Part shown: positions 26,887 through 35,189 of the stretch, piece by piece
Numbering within the stretch: position 1 is the stretch's first letter
How the letters are laid out: each line of letters begins with the position of its first letter
Assembly: GCA_040902845.1 (NCBI GenBank)
Contig: JBBDWM010000004.1
Span: 1 to 48,915, forward strand
Origin: JALYNX01 sp040902845
Lineage (GTDB): Bacteria; Actinomycetota; Acidimicrobiia; Spongiisociales; ZC4RG35
Direction of reading: 5' to 3'
Length of the DNA: 48,915 nt
Translations under genes and position numbers: made by a program
Notes under the pieces: generated by a model
What the model was told of the DNA's origin: nothing
Seen by the model: the letters and a program-made list of their open reading frames with translations, nothing else
Database searches by the model: none

Positions 26887-26933
26887 TAATTGGGACGCTC
26901 AGGGGTCACATGCGGCCCTGTGGCTCCCAATTA
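26887..26933. terminator. Two-step hairpin, possible lipBA terminator
   Basis: TAATTGGGA at 26887-26895 pairs perfectly with TCCCAATTA at 26925-26933. Inside the loop AGGG at 26901-26904 can pair with CCCT at 26916-26919. It lies just past the lipBA stop on the minus strand and before the M24 peptidase start. No U-tract follows in either direction, so it may work as a non-canonical terminator or an mRNA-stabilising stem. Confidence 0.4.
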
Positions 26934-26946
26934 GAGGAAGATCCAA

Positions 26947-28653
26947 CTACCGGGCCGTGGTCCCGATCGTCACCGGGACCGCTTCGCGACTCTCCCTGGC
27001 GTGGTAGCTGGAACGAACCAACGGCCCCGACTCCACGTGGGGGATGCCACGACCCTCGCCGAAGACCTTGTACTCGCTGAACTCGTCGGGGTGGACATAA
27101 CGGTGTATCGGCCGATGTCTCGAAGTCGGTCGCAGGTACTGCCCGATGGTGATGATGTCGATGCCGACCGCCCTCATGTCAGCCAGGGTGGCGAGCACCT
27201 CCTCCCGGGTCTCACCCATGCCCACGATCAGCCCGGACTTCACCAGGCCGCCGGGGTTCATCTGCTTGGCGCGCCAGAGCAGGGCCAGCGACCGACCGTA
27301 GTTGGCCGAGGTCCTGATGTCCCTCTGCAGCCGAAGCACGGTTTCGGTGTTGTGGTTGAGCACCGCGGGAACCGCATCCATAACCGTCTGCAAGGCCTCC
27401 CGATCACCCTTGAAGTCGGGGATCAGCACCTCGATCTCGGTGCCCGGTGATTGACGACGGGTCTCGGTGATGGTGTGGGCGAAGATGCCCGACCCCCCGT
27501 CGTCTAGATCGTCCCGGTTCACCGAGGTGATCACCGCATGCTTGAGACCCATCTTCCGGACCGCCTCCGCCGCCCGATAGGGCTCGAAGACATCGAACTC
27601 CGTCGGCTTCCCGGTGGTGACATTGCAGAACGAGCAGGCCCTGGTGCATTTGTCACCGAGAATCATCAGGGTGGCGGTGCCCATCCCCCAGCATTCGTAG
27701 ATGTTGGGGCAGTTGGCCTCCTCACAGACCGTGTTCAGCTCCAAGCCCCGCATCAACTTCTTCAGTTCCAGGTACTCGCCATCCATGCGGGCGGTCACCC
27801 GCATCCAACTCGGGCGCACGGGCTCCCCTGGCAGGCGGCCATTGATCAAGACCGTTTCCAAGGCCCGCTTCTCCGAGCTGAAGGTCCCATTGGCCAGCAG
27901 CCGGTCGACCTCGAACTCGCTGCTCCGGCCCTGCCCGCGCACAAAGGCGGCCAATTGGGCATCGGTCTCGGTGTGCCCGAAGACTTCGGCGAAAGCGGGG
28001 ATCAGAGCCTCAACCGCCTCCTCGATGGTCACCTTGCGGCCGACCAAGTCGGAAACACTTGTCACCGCTCGATCACTGATCCCACACGGGTTCATCATCC
28101 CGAAGAAGCTCATCTCGGGGTGGAGGTTGAGGGCGAATCCATGCATGGTCACCCGTCTCGCCACCTTGACCCCGATCGCCGCCACCTTGCCCTTTGCGGT
28201 CCAGACCCCGGTGAAACCCGGCTCAGCCCAAGCTTCGACTCCGAACCCGGCGAGAGTGCGGATCAGAGTTTCCTCGAGACGGCGGACGTAAGGGACGATC
28301 TGCTTCGGGTCGTCCAAGGAGAGGATGGGATAGCCGACAAGCTGACCCGGGCCGTGGAACGTGATGTCCCCTCCCCTATCGACATGATGGATCTCGGCGC
28401 CCGCCTCGACGACCGCGTTCTGGTCTGCCAACAGATTGGTGAGGGTCCCGTTGCGCCCGATCGTGAACACCGGAGGGTGTTCGAGCAACAACAGATAGTC
28501 ATCGGGGGTGCGGCCTAACACCTTCCCCTCGTGAAAGGCCCGCTGCAGATCCCAGGCCTCGGTGTACGGCAGCCGCCCCAGCCACCGCACGCGGAGCAGG
28601 GGCTGCTTGTCCCCATGCGAAGCGGGGGGGTCAAAAAAGGGGGGCTCAGGCAA
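26947..28653 (-). CDS. lipBA: Fused octanoyltransferase-lipoyl synthase (LipB-LipA)
   Basis: A single 568-residue polypeptide for both steps of lipoate synthesis. Residues about 20-235 are LipB, which moves octanoyl from ACP to apo-proteins: HGPGQLVGYP at 100-109, catalytic Lys163 (AAIGVK) and Cys190 (NPCGIS). Residues about 260-568 are the radical-SAM LipA, which inserts sulfur: auxiliary cluster Cys310, Cys315, Cys321; SAM cluster CTRACSFC (Cys336, 340, 343); C-terminal RSSYHA with the cluster-ligating serine. The TTG at 28653 has AGGAAC upstream and overlaps the E2 gene by 8 bp. LipB and LipA are normally separate genes; the frame is continuous across the junction. Confidence 0.93.
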   Translation of the reverse strand: MPEPPFFDPPASHGDKQPLLRVRWLGRLPYTEAWDLQRAFHEGKVLGRTPDDYLLLLEHPPVFTIGRNGTLTNLLADQNAVVEAGAEIHHVDRGGDITFHGPGQLVGYPILSLDDPKQIVPYVRRLEETLIRTLAGFGVEAWAEPGFTGVWTAKGKVAAIGVKVARRVTMHGFALNLHPEMSFFGMMNPCGISDRAVTSVSDLVGRKVTIEEAVEALIPAFAEVFGHTETDAQLAAFVRGQGRSSEFEVDRLLANGTFSSEKRALETVLINGRLPGEPVRPSWMRVTARMDGEYLELKKLMRGLELNTVCEEANCPNIYECWGMGTATLMILGDKCTRACSFCNVTTGKPTEFDVFEPYRAAEAVRKMGLKHAVITSVNRDDLDDGGSGIFAHTITETRRQSPGTEIEVLIPDFKGDREALQTVMDAVPAVLNHNTETVLRLQRDIRTSANYGRSLALLWRAKQMNPGGLVKSGLIVGMGETREEVLATLADMRAVGIDIITIGQYLRPTSRHRPIHRYVHPDEFSEYKVFGEGRGIPHVESGPLVRSSYHARESREAVPVTIGTTAR

Positions 28654-30064
28654 GTTCCTGCTCCCAGTCCCAGGTCTCCAGGTTCTGCTTGATCCGCTGC
28701 AAGAAGAGCACCGCCGTGGAGCCGTCGAAAGCGCGGTGGTCCCATGAGAAGCCGAGATAGCCGATGTGGCGGATGGCGATCATGTCCTGACCGTCAGAGG
28801 TTGTGATCACCGTCGGTCTCTTGGTCACGGTCTCGGTGGAGAGGATGGCGACGTTGGGCACGTTGATGATCGGCGCCGACATGAACGACCCGAACGGGCC
28901 CGGATTGGTGATGGTGAAGGTGGAGCCGGTCAGGTCATCCACGCCCAACTTCCCATCACGGCCCCGGTCGGCCAGTTCGCGGATGGATCTGGCGATCCCG
29001 ACCAGACGAAGACCGTCGGCATTGCGAACCCGCGCCACCACCAGGCCGCTCTGATTGAGATCGATGGCGATCCCAAGGTCGACCTTCTTGTGCAGGACCG
29101 ACTTCTTCTCTTCGAGGTAGAAGGAGCTGTTCACGATCGGGAAGGCCTTCAGGGCGTCGATCGTCGCCCTCGAGATGAACGGGAGGTAGGTCAACGAGAA
29201 CCCCTCGTCCTTCTTGAACTGCTCCTTATGTGCCTGACGCACCCGCTCGACCCGCTCGTAGTCGACCTCCACGGAAGTCCACACATGAGCCGCCGTCTGC
29301 TTGGCGCGGATCAAGTTCTCCGCGGTCCGCACCCGGAGACGATCCAGTTCCACCTCCTCGGAGCCTTCGCTGGCCGCCACCGGGGCCGGTGTGGTCGCCG
29401 CCTCCGGTGCCGCCGCCATCGGCTCGCTCGGGGGCGTGGCGGCAACAGGTTGTGGTTCGGCAACCGGCGCCGGCCCTGCGGCGACCGCCAGCGCACCGGC
29501 GCCGGCGAGATAGGTCTCGACATCCTTGCGGGTGATCCGTCCACCCTGTCCGCTCCCGGACAGTCTGGAGACGTCGATCTCGTTCTCACGGATCAGTTTG
29601 CGAACGACTGGTGACAGCAGATTCGGCTGCTTCTCGGTCTCATCGGGCTCGGCAAAGAAGGCGTCGACCTCCTCCGCCGTCGGGACGCGCGGGACTTCTT
29701 CGACAGGGGCGCTTGCGGGGGGAGTCGTGGGTGCAGGCGCCGGTGCCTCCGGGGCTGGAGCGGGTTCTGGCTCGGGGATCGGTTGCGGTTCAGGTTCCGG
29801 CGCGGGAGCCGAACTGACGGTCTCGCCCGCCTCACCGATCACGACCAGCGGAGTCCCCACCTCCACCGTGTCACCTTCGGCCACCAGGATCTCGAGCACC
29901 GTTCCCGACGCGGGGGAGGGGACTTCGGTGTCGACCTTGTCGGTCGATATCTCAACCAGGACCTCGTCCTCGACAATCGAGTCTCCGACCTTTTTCGCCC
30001 ACCGCAGGATGGTTCCCTCGGTGACGGTCTCCCCGAGTTGGGGCATCGTTACGGTGGTCGGCAA
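28646..30064 (-). CDS. 2-oxo acid dehydrogenase E2 (dihydrolipoamide acyltransferase)
   Basis: 472-residue core subunit of a 2-oxo acid dehydrogenase complex. One lipoyl domain (1-80) carries the modified lysine Lys43 in STDKVDTEV. A Pro/Ala/Glu-rich linker (about 85-125) is followed by a peripheral-subunit-binding domain (about 147-187, SPVVRKLIRENEIDVSRL). A second linker leads to the catalytic domain from about 235, ending in SWDHRAFDG with the active-site His and Asp. The TTG at 30064 gives the usual MPTTVTMPQLGET and has AGAGGAG upstream. It is flanked by lpdA and lipBA, which supply its E3 partner and its lipoate. Whether it serves pyruvate, 2-oxoglutarate or branched-chain acids cannot be read. 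Confidence 0.93.
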   Translation of the reverse strand: MPTTVTMPQLGETVTEGTILRWAKKVGDSIVEDEVLVEISTDKVDTEVPSPASGTVLEILVAEGDTVEVGTPLVVIGEAGETVSSAPAPEPEPQPIPEPEPAPAPEAPAPAPTTPPASAPVEEVPRVPTAEEVDAFFAEPDETEKQPNLLSPVVRKLIRENEIDVSRLSGSGQGGRITRKDVETYLAGAGALAVAAGPAPVAEPQPVAATPPSEPMAAAPEAATTPAPVAASEGSEEVELDRLRVRTAENLIRAKQTAAHVWTSVEVDYERVERVRQAHKEQFKKDEGFSLTYLPFISRATIDALKAFPIVNSSFYLEEKKSVLHKKVDLGIAIDLNQSGLVVARVRNADGLRLVGIARSIRELADRGRDGKLGVDDLTGSTFTITNPGPFGSFMSAPIINVPNVAILSTETVTKRPTVITTSDGQDMIAIRHIGYLGFSWDHRAFDGSTAVLFLQRIKQNLETWDWEQELA

Positions 30065-30076
30065 GGCTGGCTCCTC

Positions 30077-31447
30077 TCAGTGAAGACTGCGACCGGCGGC
30101 GGACATCAGTGTCTCGCCGATGGCTTCGGACAACGTCGGGTGGGCATGGATGAAGGCGGCTGCCTCGTCTGGCAAGGCCTCCCAACCCACTGCGTACATC
30201 AACTCGTGGATCAATTCTCCGGCCTGGGGACCGACCACGGTGGCCCCCACGATGGGCCCTCCCTTGACCGAAACCACCTTGGCGAACCCCTGATTGTCGC
30301 CGATGATGATGGCCCGGCCGATTCCTGTGAAACTGTGTTTGGCCGATGTCACATCCAAGCCGTGTTCGACGGCCTCGGCTTCGGTGAGACCGACCTCGGC
30401 CACCTCGGGGTGGGTGTAGGTCACCCGTGGAATCGCCTGGTAGTTCACCGGCTGGGCCCTCCCGGTCGCGATATGGGTCACCGCCGCGATCCCCTCGGCG
30501 AAACCGACGTGAGCGAGTTGCGCGGTGCCGGCGACCAGGTCGCCAACGGCGTAGAGACCTGGCTGATCGGTCTCCATCGTTGCCGGGTCGACCTTGACGA
30601 ATCCGCGATCGAGAACCGCCGAAGTGGTTTCCAGTCCCACACCATCGGTGTTGGGGCCCCGTCCCACCGAGACCAGGACTACGTCGACCTCGACTGACTC
30701 GCCGCCGAAAGGCACCTTCACCGACTGTCCCAACGTTGGCGCCTCGACGGCGACGCCGATGTGGAACTTCACCCCACGTTTCTGTAGTTGGCGCTGCAAT
30801 TGACTGGCGGCTTCGGCGTCCGAACCGGGGAGGATCTGATCCATCACCTCGAAAACATGCACGTCGGTCCCGACATCGACGAGGAAGGAGGCGAACTCGC
30901 ATCCGATGACTCCGCCACCGATGATCGCCACCGACCCTGGCCGGTCCTCCCAGTCGAGAGCATGATCCGAGGTCACGATCCTCTTGCCGTCGATCTCATA
31001 ACCGGGGATGGTTCGGGCGAAGGAACCGGTGGCCAGGATGACGGCCCGACCTTCGAGAACCTTCTTCTCCCCGCTGCCGATCACCTCGACCTTGCCCGGC
31101 CCGGCCAGCCTGCCGACACCGGTGATCACCTCGACTCCCTTATGTTTGAGAAGGCCGGCGAGACCGCGGACCAAACCCTCCACTGTCTGATTCTTGCGGG
31201 CCAGGGCGGCGGGCCAATCGAGGCTCGGCTGCTCGGTGATGACCCCGAATTCGGCTGCGTTGGCAACGGTGCTGAAGACATCGGCGACGTGAAGCCATTG
31301 TTTGGCCGGGATGCACCCCCTGATCAGACAGGTGCCACCGGGGCGATCCTTCTCGACCAGGGCGACCGAGAGCCCGAAGTTGTGGGCGTAAAGAGCGGAG
31401 GCGTATCCCCCCGGACCGCCGCCCACTATGACGATGTCGTACAACAC
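30077..31447 (-). CDS. lpdA: Dihydrolipoyl dehydrogenase (E3)
   Basis: 456-residue FAD disulfide oxidoreductase that reoxidises dihydrolipoamide with NAD+. The FAD loop is IVGGGPGGY at 7-15, the redox cysteines are Cys40 and Cys45 in GGTCLIRGCIPAK, the NAD-binding loop is AIIGGGVIGCEFAS, VGRGPNT and YAVGDL follow, and the C-terminal HAHPTLSE gives the catalytic His-Glu pair. The start is GTG at 31447 with AAAGG upstream. It leads the lpdA-E2-lipBA operon, 12 bp before E2, and is divergent from the small membrane ORF at 31511. Confidence 0.95.
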   Translation of the reverse strand: MLYDIVIVGGGPGGYASALYAHNFGLSVALVEKDRPGGTCLIRGCIPAKQWLHVADVFSTVANAAEFGVITEQPSLDWPAALARKNQTVEGLVRGLAGLLKHKGVEVITGVGRLAGPGKVEVIGSGEKKVLEGRAVILATGSFARTIPGYEIDGKRIVTSDHALDWEDRPGSVAIIGGGVIGCEFASFLVDVGTDVHVFEVMDQILPGSDAEAASQLQRQLQKRGVKFHIGVAVEAPTLGQSVKVPFGGESVEVDVVLVSVGRGPNTDGVGLETTSAVLDRGFVKVDPATMETDQPGLYAVGDLVAGTAQLAHVGFAEGIAAVTHIATGRAQPVNYQAIPRVTYTHPEVAEVGLTEAEAVEHGLDVTSAKHSFTGIGRAIIIGDNQGFAKVVSVKGGPIVGATVVGPQAGELIHELMYAVGWEALPDEAAAFIHAHPTLSEAIGETLMSAAGRSLH

Positions 31448-31510
31448 TGACCTTTCGGCGGGACTGTCGGCCCGAGCCTAGTTGTGCCAGGGGTTAGCCT
31501 CCCCAACCCA

Positions 31511-31603
31511 ATGCCCACCCGCTGGCTCCTTGTTGCATCCGCGGTGCTCGCCTTCCTGATCATCGGGGCCGCCGCCGTGTGGTTCTTCGTTGTATTGAGA
31601 TGA
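31511..31603 (+). CDS. Small single-pass membrane protein, 30 residues
   Basis: The ATG at 31511 opens a short frame beginning MPTRWLLVASAVLAFLI and ending VWFFVVLR. It has a basic N-terminus and one transmembrane helix of about 22 residues. The stop overlaps the start of the alpha/beta hydrolase gene in an ATGA, the same coupling used by most genes in this window, which supports translation. No strong ribosome binding site is seen at normal distance. Function unknown; it may anchor or regulate a partner at the membrane. Confidence 0.55.
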   Translation: MPTRWLLVASAVLAFLIIGAAAVWFFVVLR

Positions 31604-32193
31604 GTGACAGGATCGAGCTGTCGACTTCGGATGGCCAGACCCTCGAGGCTCGCTGGGATCACGCCTCGGCCCCGATTGGTGTAACCGTCTTCTGTCACCC
31701 CCACCCAATGGACGGCGGGTCGATGAATGCACCTCTCATGATCGGGGTGACGCTCCGTCTCGTGGAACGCGGCTTCTCCGTGCTCCGGTTCAATTTCAGA
31801 GGCACCGGATCGAGCACGGGGAGTCACGACCAGGGAAGGTCCGAGACACTCGACGTCGCCGCGGCGGTCGAAGTTGCCCGTAGAACGGGTCTTCCGCTGG
31901 GGATTGCAGGTTGGTCGTTTGGGGCGGCGGTCGCCCTGGGCTGGTTGGCGGGGGATCCGGATCCCCCTCCATACGCCGGGATCGCCCCTCCACCTGAGGA
32001 GCTTCCCGACTCGCTACCACAGGGGGCGAAGCGGATCATCGTGGGAACCAGGGACCAGGTGGTCGACATCCAGGCCCTGATCGCATACGCCGAGCGGTTG
32101 TCGATCGACCTCGTGCTCACCCCTGGCGACCATTTCTTCCACGGTCGGAGTAAGAAGATCGGGGACCTGGTGGCTCAGGGGCTGACCGGCTAG
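31600..32193 (+). CDS. Alpha/beta hydrolase
   Basis: 197 residues. Landmarks are HPHPMDGGSMN (oxyanion region), FNFRGTGSSTGSHDQG, and the nucleophile elbow GIAGWSFGAA with the catalytic serine. The C-terminal His is in TPGDHFFHGR, and an Asp lies in VGTRDQVVD. This is the compact COG2945-like group of cytosolic hydrolases; the natural substrate is not known. The ATG at 31600 overlaps the small membrane ORF. The 3' end overlaps the convergent 79-residue gene by 4 bp. Confidence 0.88.
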   Translation: MSDRIELSTSDGQTLEARWDHASAPIGVTVFCHPHPMDGGSMNAPLMIGVTLRLVERGFSVLRFNFRGTGSSTGSHDQGRSETLDVAAAVEVARRTGLPLGIAGWSFGAAVALGWLAGDPDPPPYAGIAPPPEELPDSLPQGAKRIIVGTRDQVVDIQALIAYAERLSIDLVLTPGDHFFHGRSKKIGDLVAQGLTG

Positions 32194-32429
32194 CCGTTCG
32201 GTTCCGACTCGGGCTCATTTCGCCTTGGCACCGGGCTGTACCCCCGGTTGGCCGCTTCCTCGGGAGTATCGGGAGCGAACCCTTGCAGCCGGTTCCTCCC
32301 CACCAGGTCTTCGTTCTCGACCCAAGTCTTCAACTCGTCGAACTGTTCCTCGTCGTCGCAGTCGTAGAACGACATCGTGTCTCTGGCCCCTATGTACCGG
32401 TAGTGCTCAAAGCGACCGAGACGGCTCAT
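32190..32429 (-). CDS. Hypothetical acidic protein, 79 residues
   Basis: Not recognised. The sequence MSRLGRFEHYRYIGARDTMSFYDC is followed by DDEEQFDELKTWVENEDL, a charged soluble segment, and a flexible C-terminus rich in Pro, Asn and Glu. It overlaps the upstream zinc-ribbon gene by four bases (ATGA) and is the third gene of a coupled trio, so a shared role is likely. Confidence 0.65.
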   Translation of the reverse strand: MSRLGRFEHYRYIGARDTMSFYDCDDEEQFDELKTWVENEDLVGRNRLQGFAPDTPEEAANRGYSPVPRRNEPESEPNG

Positions 32430-32800
32430 TCCTCTTCCGTGAGCACAGGGTCTTCCTCGTCCGTGGTATCGCTGGTGGGGGCGGGTTCCGGGGAAGCCAT
32501 TGGGACGCCTCGTCCAGTTTGCACCTCAGTGGCGCAATTAGGACAGGTGGCGACTGCGATGTCACCCACGATGAAGGTGAATGCGCACTCCGGGCAACTG
32601 ATCCGTGTCGAGGGACGGTCGGGCGCAGGCGAAGGAGGGGGTGCGGGGGCGCCAGGGGCGGCGGGATAGGCGCCGGCGGAGGCGGGGCCGGTCGCTGTCT
32701 GATCGCGAACGACGTTCACCGAGCCACAGGCGGGACACGAGAACCGGCCCGCGCCGGCAACCTCGAACTGCGTCCGGCAAGAGCCACAACGGACAATCAT
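32426..32800 (-). CDS. Zinc-ribbon protein, 124 residues
   Basis: Two rubredoxin-like zinc ribbons are joined by a Pro/Ala linker. The first has Cys5, Cys8, Cys22 and Cys25 (MIVRCGSCRTQFEV), resembling the MJ0042-type ribbon. The second has Cys69, Cys72, Cys86 and Cys89. The C-terminal tail is acidic. It probably binds protein or nucleic acid rather than catalysing a reaction. It overlaps both neighbours by four bases. Confidence 0.8.
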   Translation of the reverse strand: MIVRCGSCRTQFEVAGAGRFSCPACGSVNVVRDQTATGPASAGAYPAAPGAPAPPPSPAPDRPSTRISCPECAFTFIVGDIAVATCPNCATEVQTGRGVPMASPEPAPTSDTTDEEDPVLTEEE

Positions 32801-33246
32801 TCCTCTTCATCTCCTTCGAACTCGACTGCTTCTCCGACGGCGCCGATCTGAAACAGATAGTCGGCTTCCAGTCGAAGCACATTCTCCACGTCTTCGCGAG
32901 CGTAGGAGACACCGTGTTTAGTCGCGATCTGGTCGATGATGTAGTCGACAGACGCCTCGTGCCCACCGGCGACGGTCTCCACCGGATTGGATCGGTCGTC
33001 CTGGGCGAGACCCTGGAGATAGAAGACCTCCCATTCCAGGACCCTTCTGATGTCGGCACGCGACAGATGGCTGTTGCCCTCGTTGACGAGACCGGACTCC
33101 ACGTGTCTCACCGCATCCTCGACGACGTATGTCAGCGGCTCGTAGCTGGGACGACGACGCGCCTCCTGCCATACCACCAACGCCACGACGATCAAGAGGA
33201 TGCCGATGAGGAGGGCCACGAAAGCAAAGACCGCGGGACCGGACAT
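32797..33246 (-). CDS. Membrane-anchored hypothetical protein, 149 residues
   Basis: One N-terminal transmembrane helix (about 5-26, VFAFVALLIGILLIVVALVVW) followed by a helical cytoplasmic domain of about 120 residues with paired segments (LSRADIRRVLEWEVFYLQGL and REDVENVLRLEADYLFQIG) that look like an internal duplication. No family recognised. First gene of the trio with the zinc-ribbon and acidic proteins; the next gene starts within its stop (ATGA). Confidence 0.75.
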   Translation of the reverse strand: MSGPAVFAFVALLIGILLIVVALVVWQEARRRPSYEPLTYVVEDAVRHVESGLVNEGNSHLSRADIRRVLEWEVFYLQGLAQDDRSNPVETVAGGHEASVDYIIDQIATKHGVSYAREDVENVLRLEADYLFQIGAVGEAVEFEGDEEE

Positions 33247-33257
33247 CCTGAAACGCT

Positions 33258-33305
33258 ATACGCAATACGCAATACGCAATACGTACTGCGTGATGCGTAT
33301 TACGG
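33258..33305. repeat. Short tandem/inverted repeat built on ATACGCA
   Basis: CGCAATACGCAATACGCAATACG at 33261-33283 is about three copies of ATACGCA. It is followed by a degenerate inverse arm TGCGTGATGCGTATTACG at about 33286-33303, so the whole can fold into an imperfect hairpin. A second copy with the same core in reverse orientation lies at 39271-39287. It separates two co-directional minus-strand genes. Confidence 0.75.
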
Positions 33306-33313
33306 GTCGAGGC

Positions 33314-35107
33314 CTAGAAGGCCTCGACCGGAAGGGTCATCAACGAGCCGTCCTCGGTAACGGCGGCCTCCCGCCGACCAGCGACCTGGGGGGCGGTCTG
33401 ACGAAGAAACCACCGGGCCGACGCCACCTTGCCCGCATAGAAGGGATCCTCGTCGATCTTGGTGATGGCGATCTCGGCATGTCGGAGCAGCAGCCAGGCA
33501 ATGATCACCTCGGCGAGGGACTCGAGCAATGCATTGGTATGAAGACCCACCTTGTAGATCTCGGTCGACTCCACGGTGAACGACGCCAACAAATTCTCGA
33601 CCATCGACCCGAGCTGGGTTTGGACATCGTCGAGCATCGACCCCAATCGCTCCCGCTCGACGGCCAGCGGATCGTCCCCGAGGCCGCCCTTTACGAACTC
33701 GGTGATCTCCGAAGCCAGAGCAGCCAGGGTGTTTCCCTGATCTTTGGCGATCTTTCGGAAGAAGAGGTCGAGAGCCTGGATGCCGGTGGTCCCCTCGTAG
33801 ATCGTGTCGATCTTGGTGTCCCGGATGTATTGCTCGAGTGGAAAGTCCTGGGTGAAGCCGGACCCACCAAGCACCTGGAGTGCATCGCCGAGCTGGTGGT
33901 AGGCGGTCTCGGAGGCGTATCCCTTCACCAGCGGCAGTAGGAAGTCCGAACGCCGCTCCCATCGGTCGTCATCGGGATGGAGCCGGGCCTGGTCCTGTAC
34001 CCATGCGGTGTACATCACCAGGGCTCGCAGCCCCTCGGAGTCGGCCTTGAGCGTCATCAACATCCGACGAACGTCGGGATGGTCGATGATGGGGACTCTG
34101 GGCGCCGTCTTGTCCCGGGCCTTGGTGAGATCCGCACCCTGACGACGCTCCTTGGCGTATTCGAGGGCATTGAGATAGCCGGTGCTCAGAGTCCCCATCG
34201 CCTTGGTGCCGATCATCATCCGCGCCCCCTCGATGACCCGGAACATCTGCCGAATGCCCTCATGGACATTCCCGACCAGGGTCCCGATAGCGGGCCGATC
34301 CCCGCCGAATGTCATCTCGCAGGTGGTGGATCCCTTGAGACCCATCTTCTTCTCGAGGTTGGTAGCCACGACGCCGTTGCGCTCCCCGAGACTCCCGTCC
34401 ACGTTGATCAGGAACTTGGGCACGATGAACAGCGAAAGACCTTTGGTCCCCGCGATGGCGCCCTCGGGTCGGGCCAGCACGAGATGGATGATGTTCTCGG
34501 TGGCATCATGCTCGCCTCCGGTGATGAATCGTTTCACGCCCTCGAGGTGCCAGGTGCCGTCACCCATATCGATGGCCTTGGTGCTGCCAGCGCCAACATC
34601 GGAGCCGGCATCGGGCTCGGTGAGAATCATGCTCCCCGACCACTGCTTGTCCATCCACAACCGGGCCAGCTCCTTCTGTTCCTCGGTCCCCTCCTCGAAG
34701 AGGACTCTGGCGAACAGCGACCCTCCGGCGTACCAGGTGACCGTGGTGTTGGCTGCGAGCAGCATCTCCTGAGTCGCCCACAACAACGCAGCCGGAACTG
34801 GCATCCCGCCCAGCTCGGCCGGAGCCCCGAAACGATCCCAGCCCCCTTCCTTGAAGGCCCGCACCCCAGCCTTCACCGAGTCGGGAAGGACGACGTCGCC
34901 GTCCTTCAACTCGAGCGGGATGCGGTCCTGGTCGACGTATGAGGCGGCGAAATCTTCACGGGCGAGCCGTTCGATTTCCTGAAGGACGTCGCGGGCGGTG
35001 TCAACGTCGAGGTCGGACCATTCCCCCATTCCGAAATAGTCCTGGACGCGAAGAACCTCGAAGAGATTGAACTCGATGTCACGAAGGTTCGATCTGTAAT
35101 GGCTCAC
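33314..35107 (-). CDS. FadE5-like acyl-CoA dehydrogenase
   Basis: 597-residue FAD flavoenzyme that introduces the trans-2 double bond into acyl-CoA. It follows mycobacterial FadE5 throughout, as I recall that sequence: start MSHYRSNLRDIEFNLFEVL, then TEPDAGSDVGA, GVKRFITGGEHD, FIVPKFL, GTKAMGTLSTGYLNALEYAKER and the catalytic base in IDTIYEGTTGIQA. The extra C-terminal helical domain accounts for the length above 400. GTG start at 35107 with GGGAGA upstream. A divergent TetR gene and an inverted repeat in the shared promoter suggest repression relieved by fatty-acyl-CoA. Confidence 0.95.
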   Translation of the reverse strand: MSHYRSNLRDIEFNLFEVLRVQDYFGMGEWSDLDVDTARDVLQEIERLAREDFAASYVDQDRIPLELKDGDVVLPDSVKAGVRAFKEGGWDRFGAPAELGGMPVPAALLWATQEMLLAANTTVTWYAGGSLFARVLFEEGTEEQKELARLWMDKQWSGSMILTEPDAGSDVGAGSTKAIDMGDGTWHLEGVKRFITGGEHDATENIIHLVLARPEGAIAGTKGLSLFIVPKFLINVDGSLGERNGVVATNLEKKMGLKGSTTCEMTFGGDRPAIGTLVGNVHEGIRQMFRVIEGARMMIGTKAMGTLSTGYLNALEYAKERRQGADLTKARDKTAPRVPIIDHPDVRRMLMTLKADSEGLRALVMYTAWVQDQARLHPDDDRWERRSDFLLPLVKGYASETAYHQLGDALQVLGGSGFTQDFPLEQYIRDTKIDTIYEGTTGIQALDLFFRKIAKDQGNTLAALASEITEFVKGGLGDDPLAVERERLGSMLDDVQTQLGSMVENLLASFTVESTEIYKVGLHTNALLESLAEVIIAWLLLRHAEIAITKIDEDPFYAGKVASARWFLRQTAPQVAGRREAAVTEDGSLMTLPVEAF

Positions 35108-35126
35108 CGAGCAACGTCTCCCATAT

Positions 35127-35160
35127 TTGAGTGTTAACTCTAATTTGTGTGAACGCTCAA
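35127..35160. promoter_or_regulatory. Inverted-repeat operator candidate between fadE5-like and tetR genes
   Basis: TTGAGTGTT at 35127-35135 and AACGCTCAA at 35152-35160 match as arms of an inverted repeat at eight of nine positions. Inside the left part GAGTGTTAACTC holds a smaller palindrome. The location between divergent starts (35107 minus, 35190 plus) is where a TetR dimer would control both genes. Confidence 0.55.
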
Positions 35161-35189
35161 TGAAAGCGGGAGTGGCTACCGTTTCGGCG

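Noticed and set aside
33258..33305. CRISPR array
   Set aside because: The repeat unit is seven bases without spacers, and no cas gene is near.
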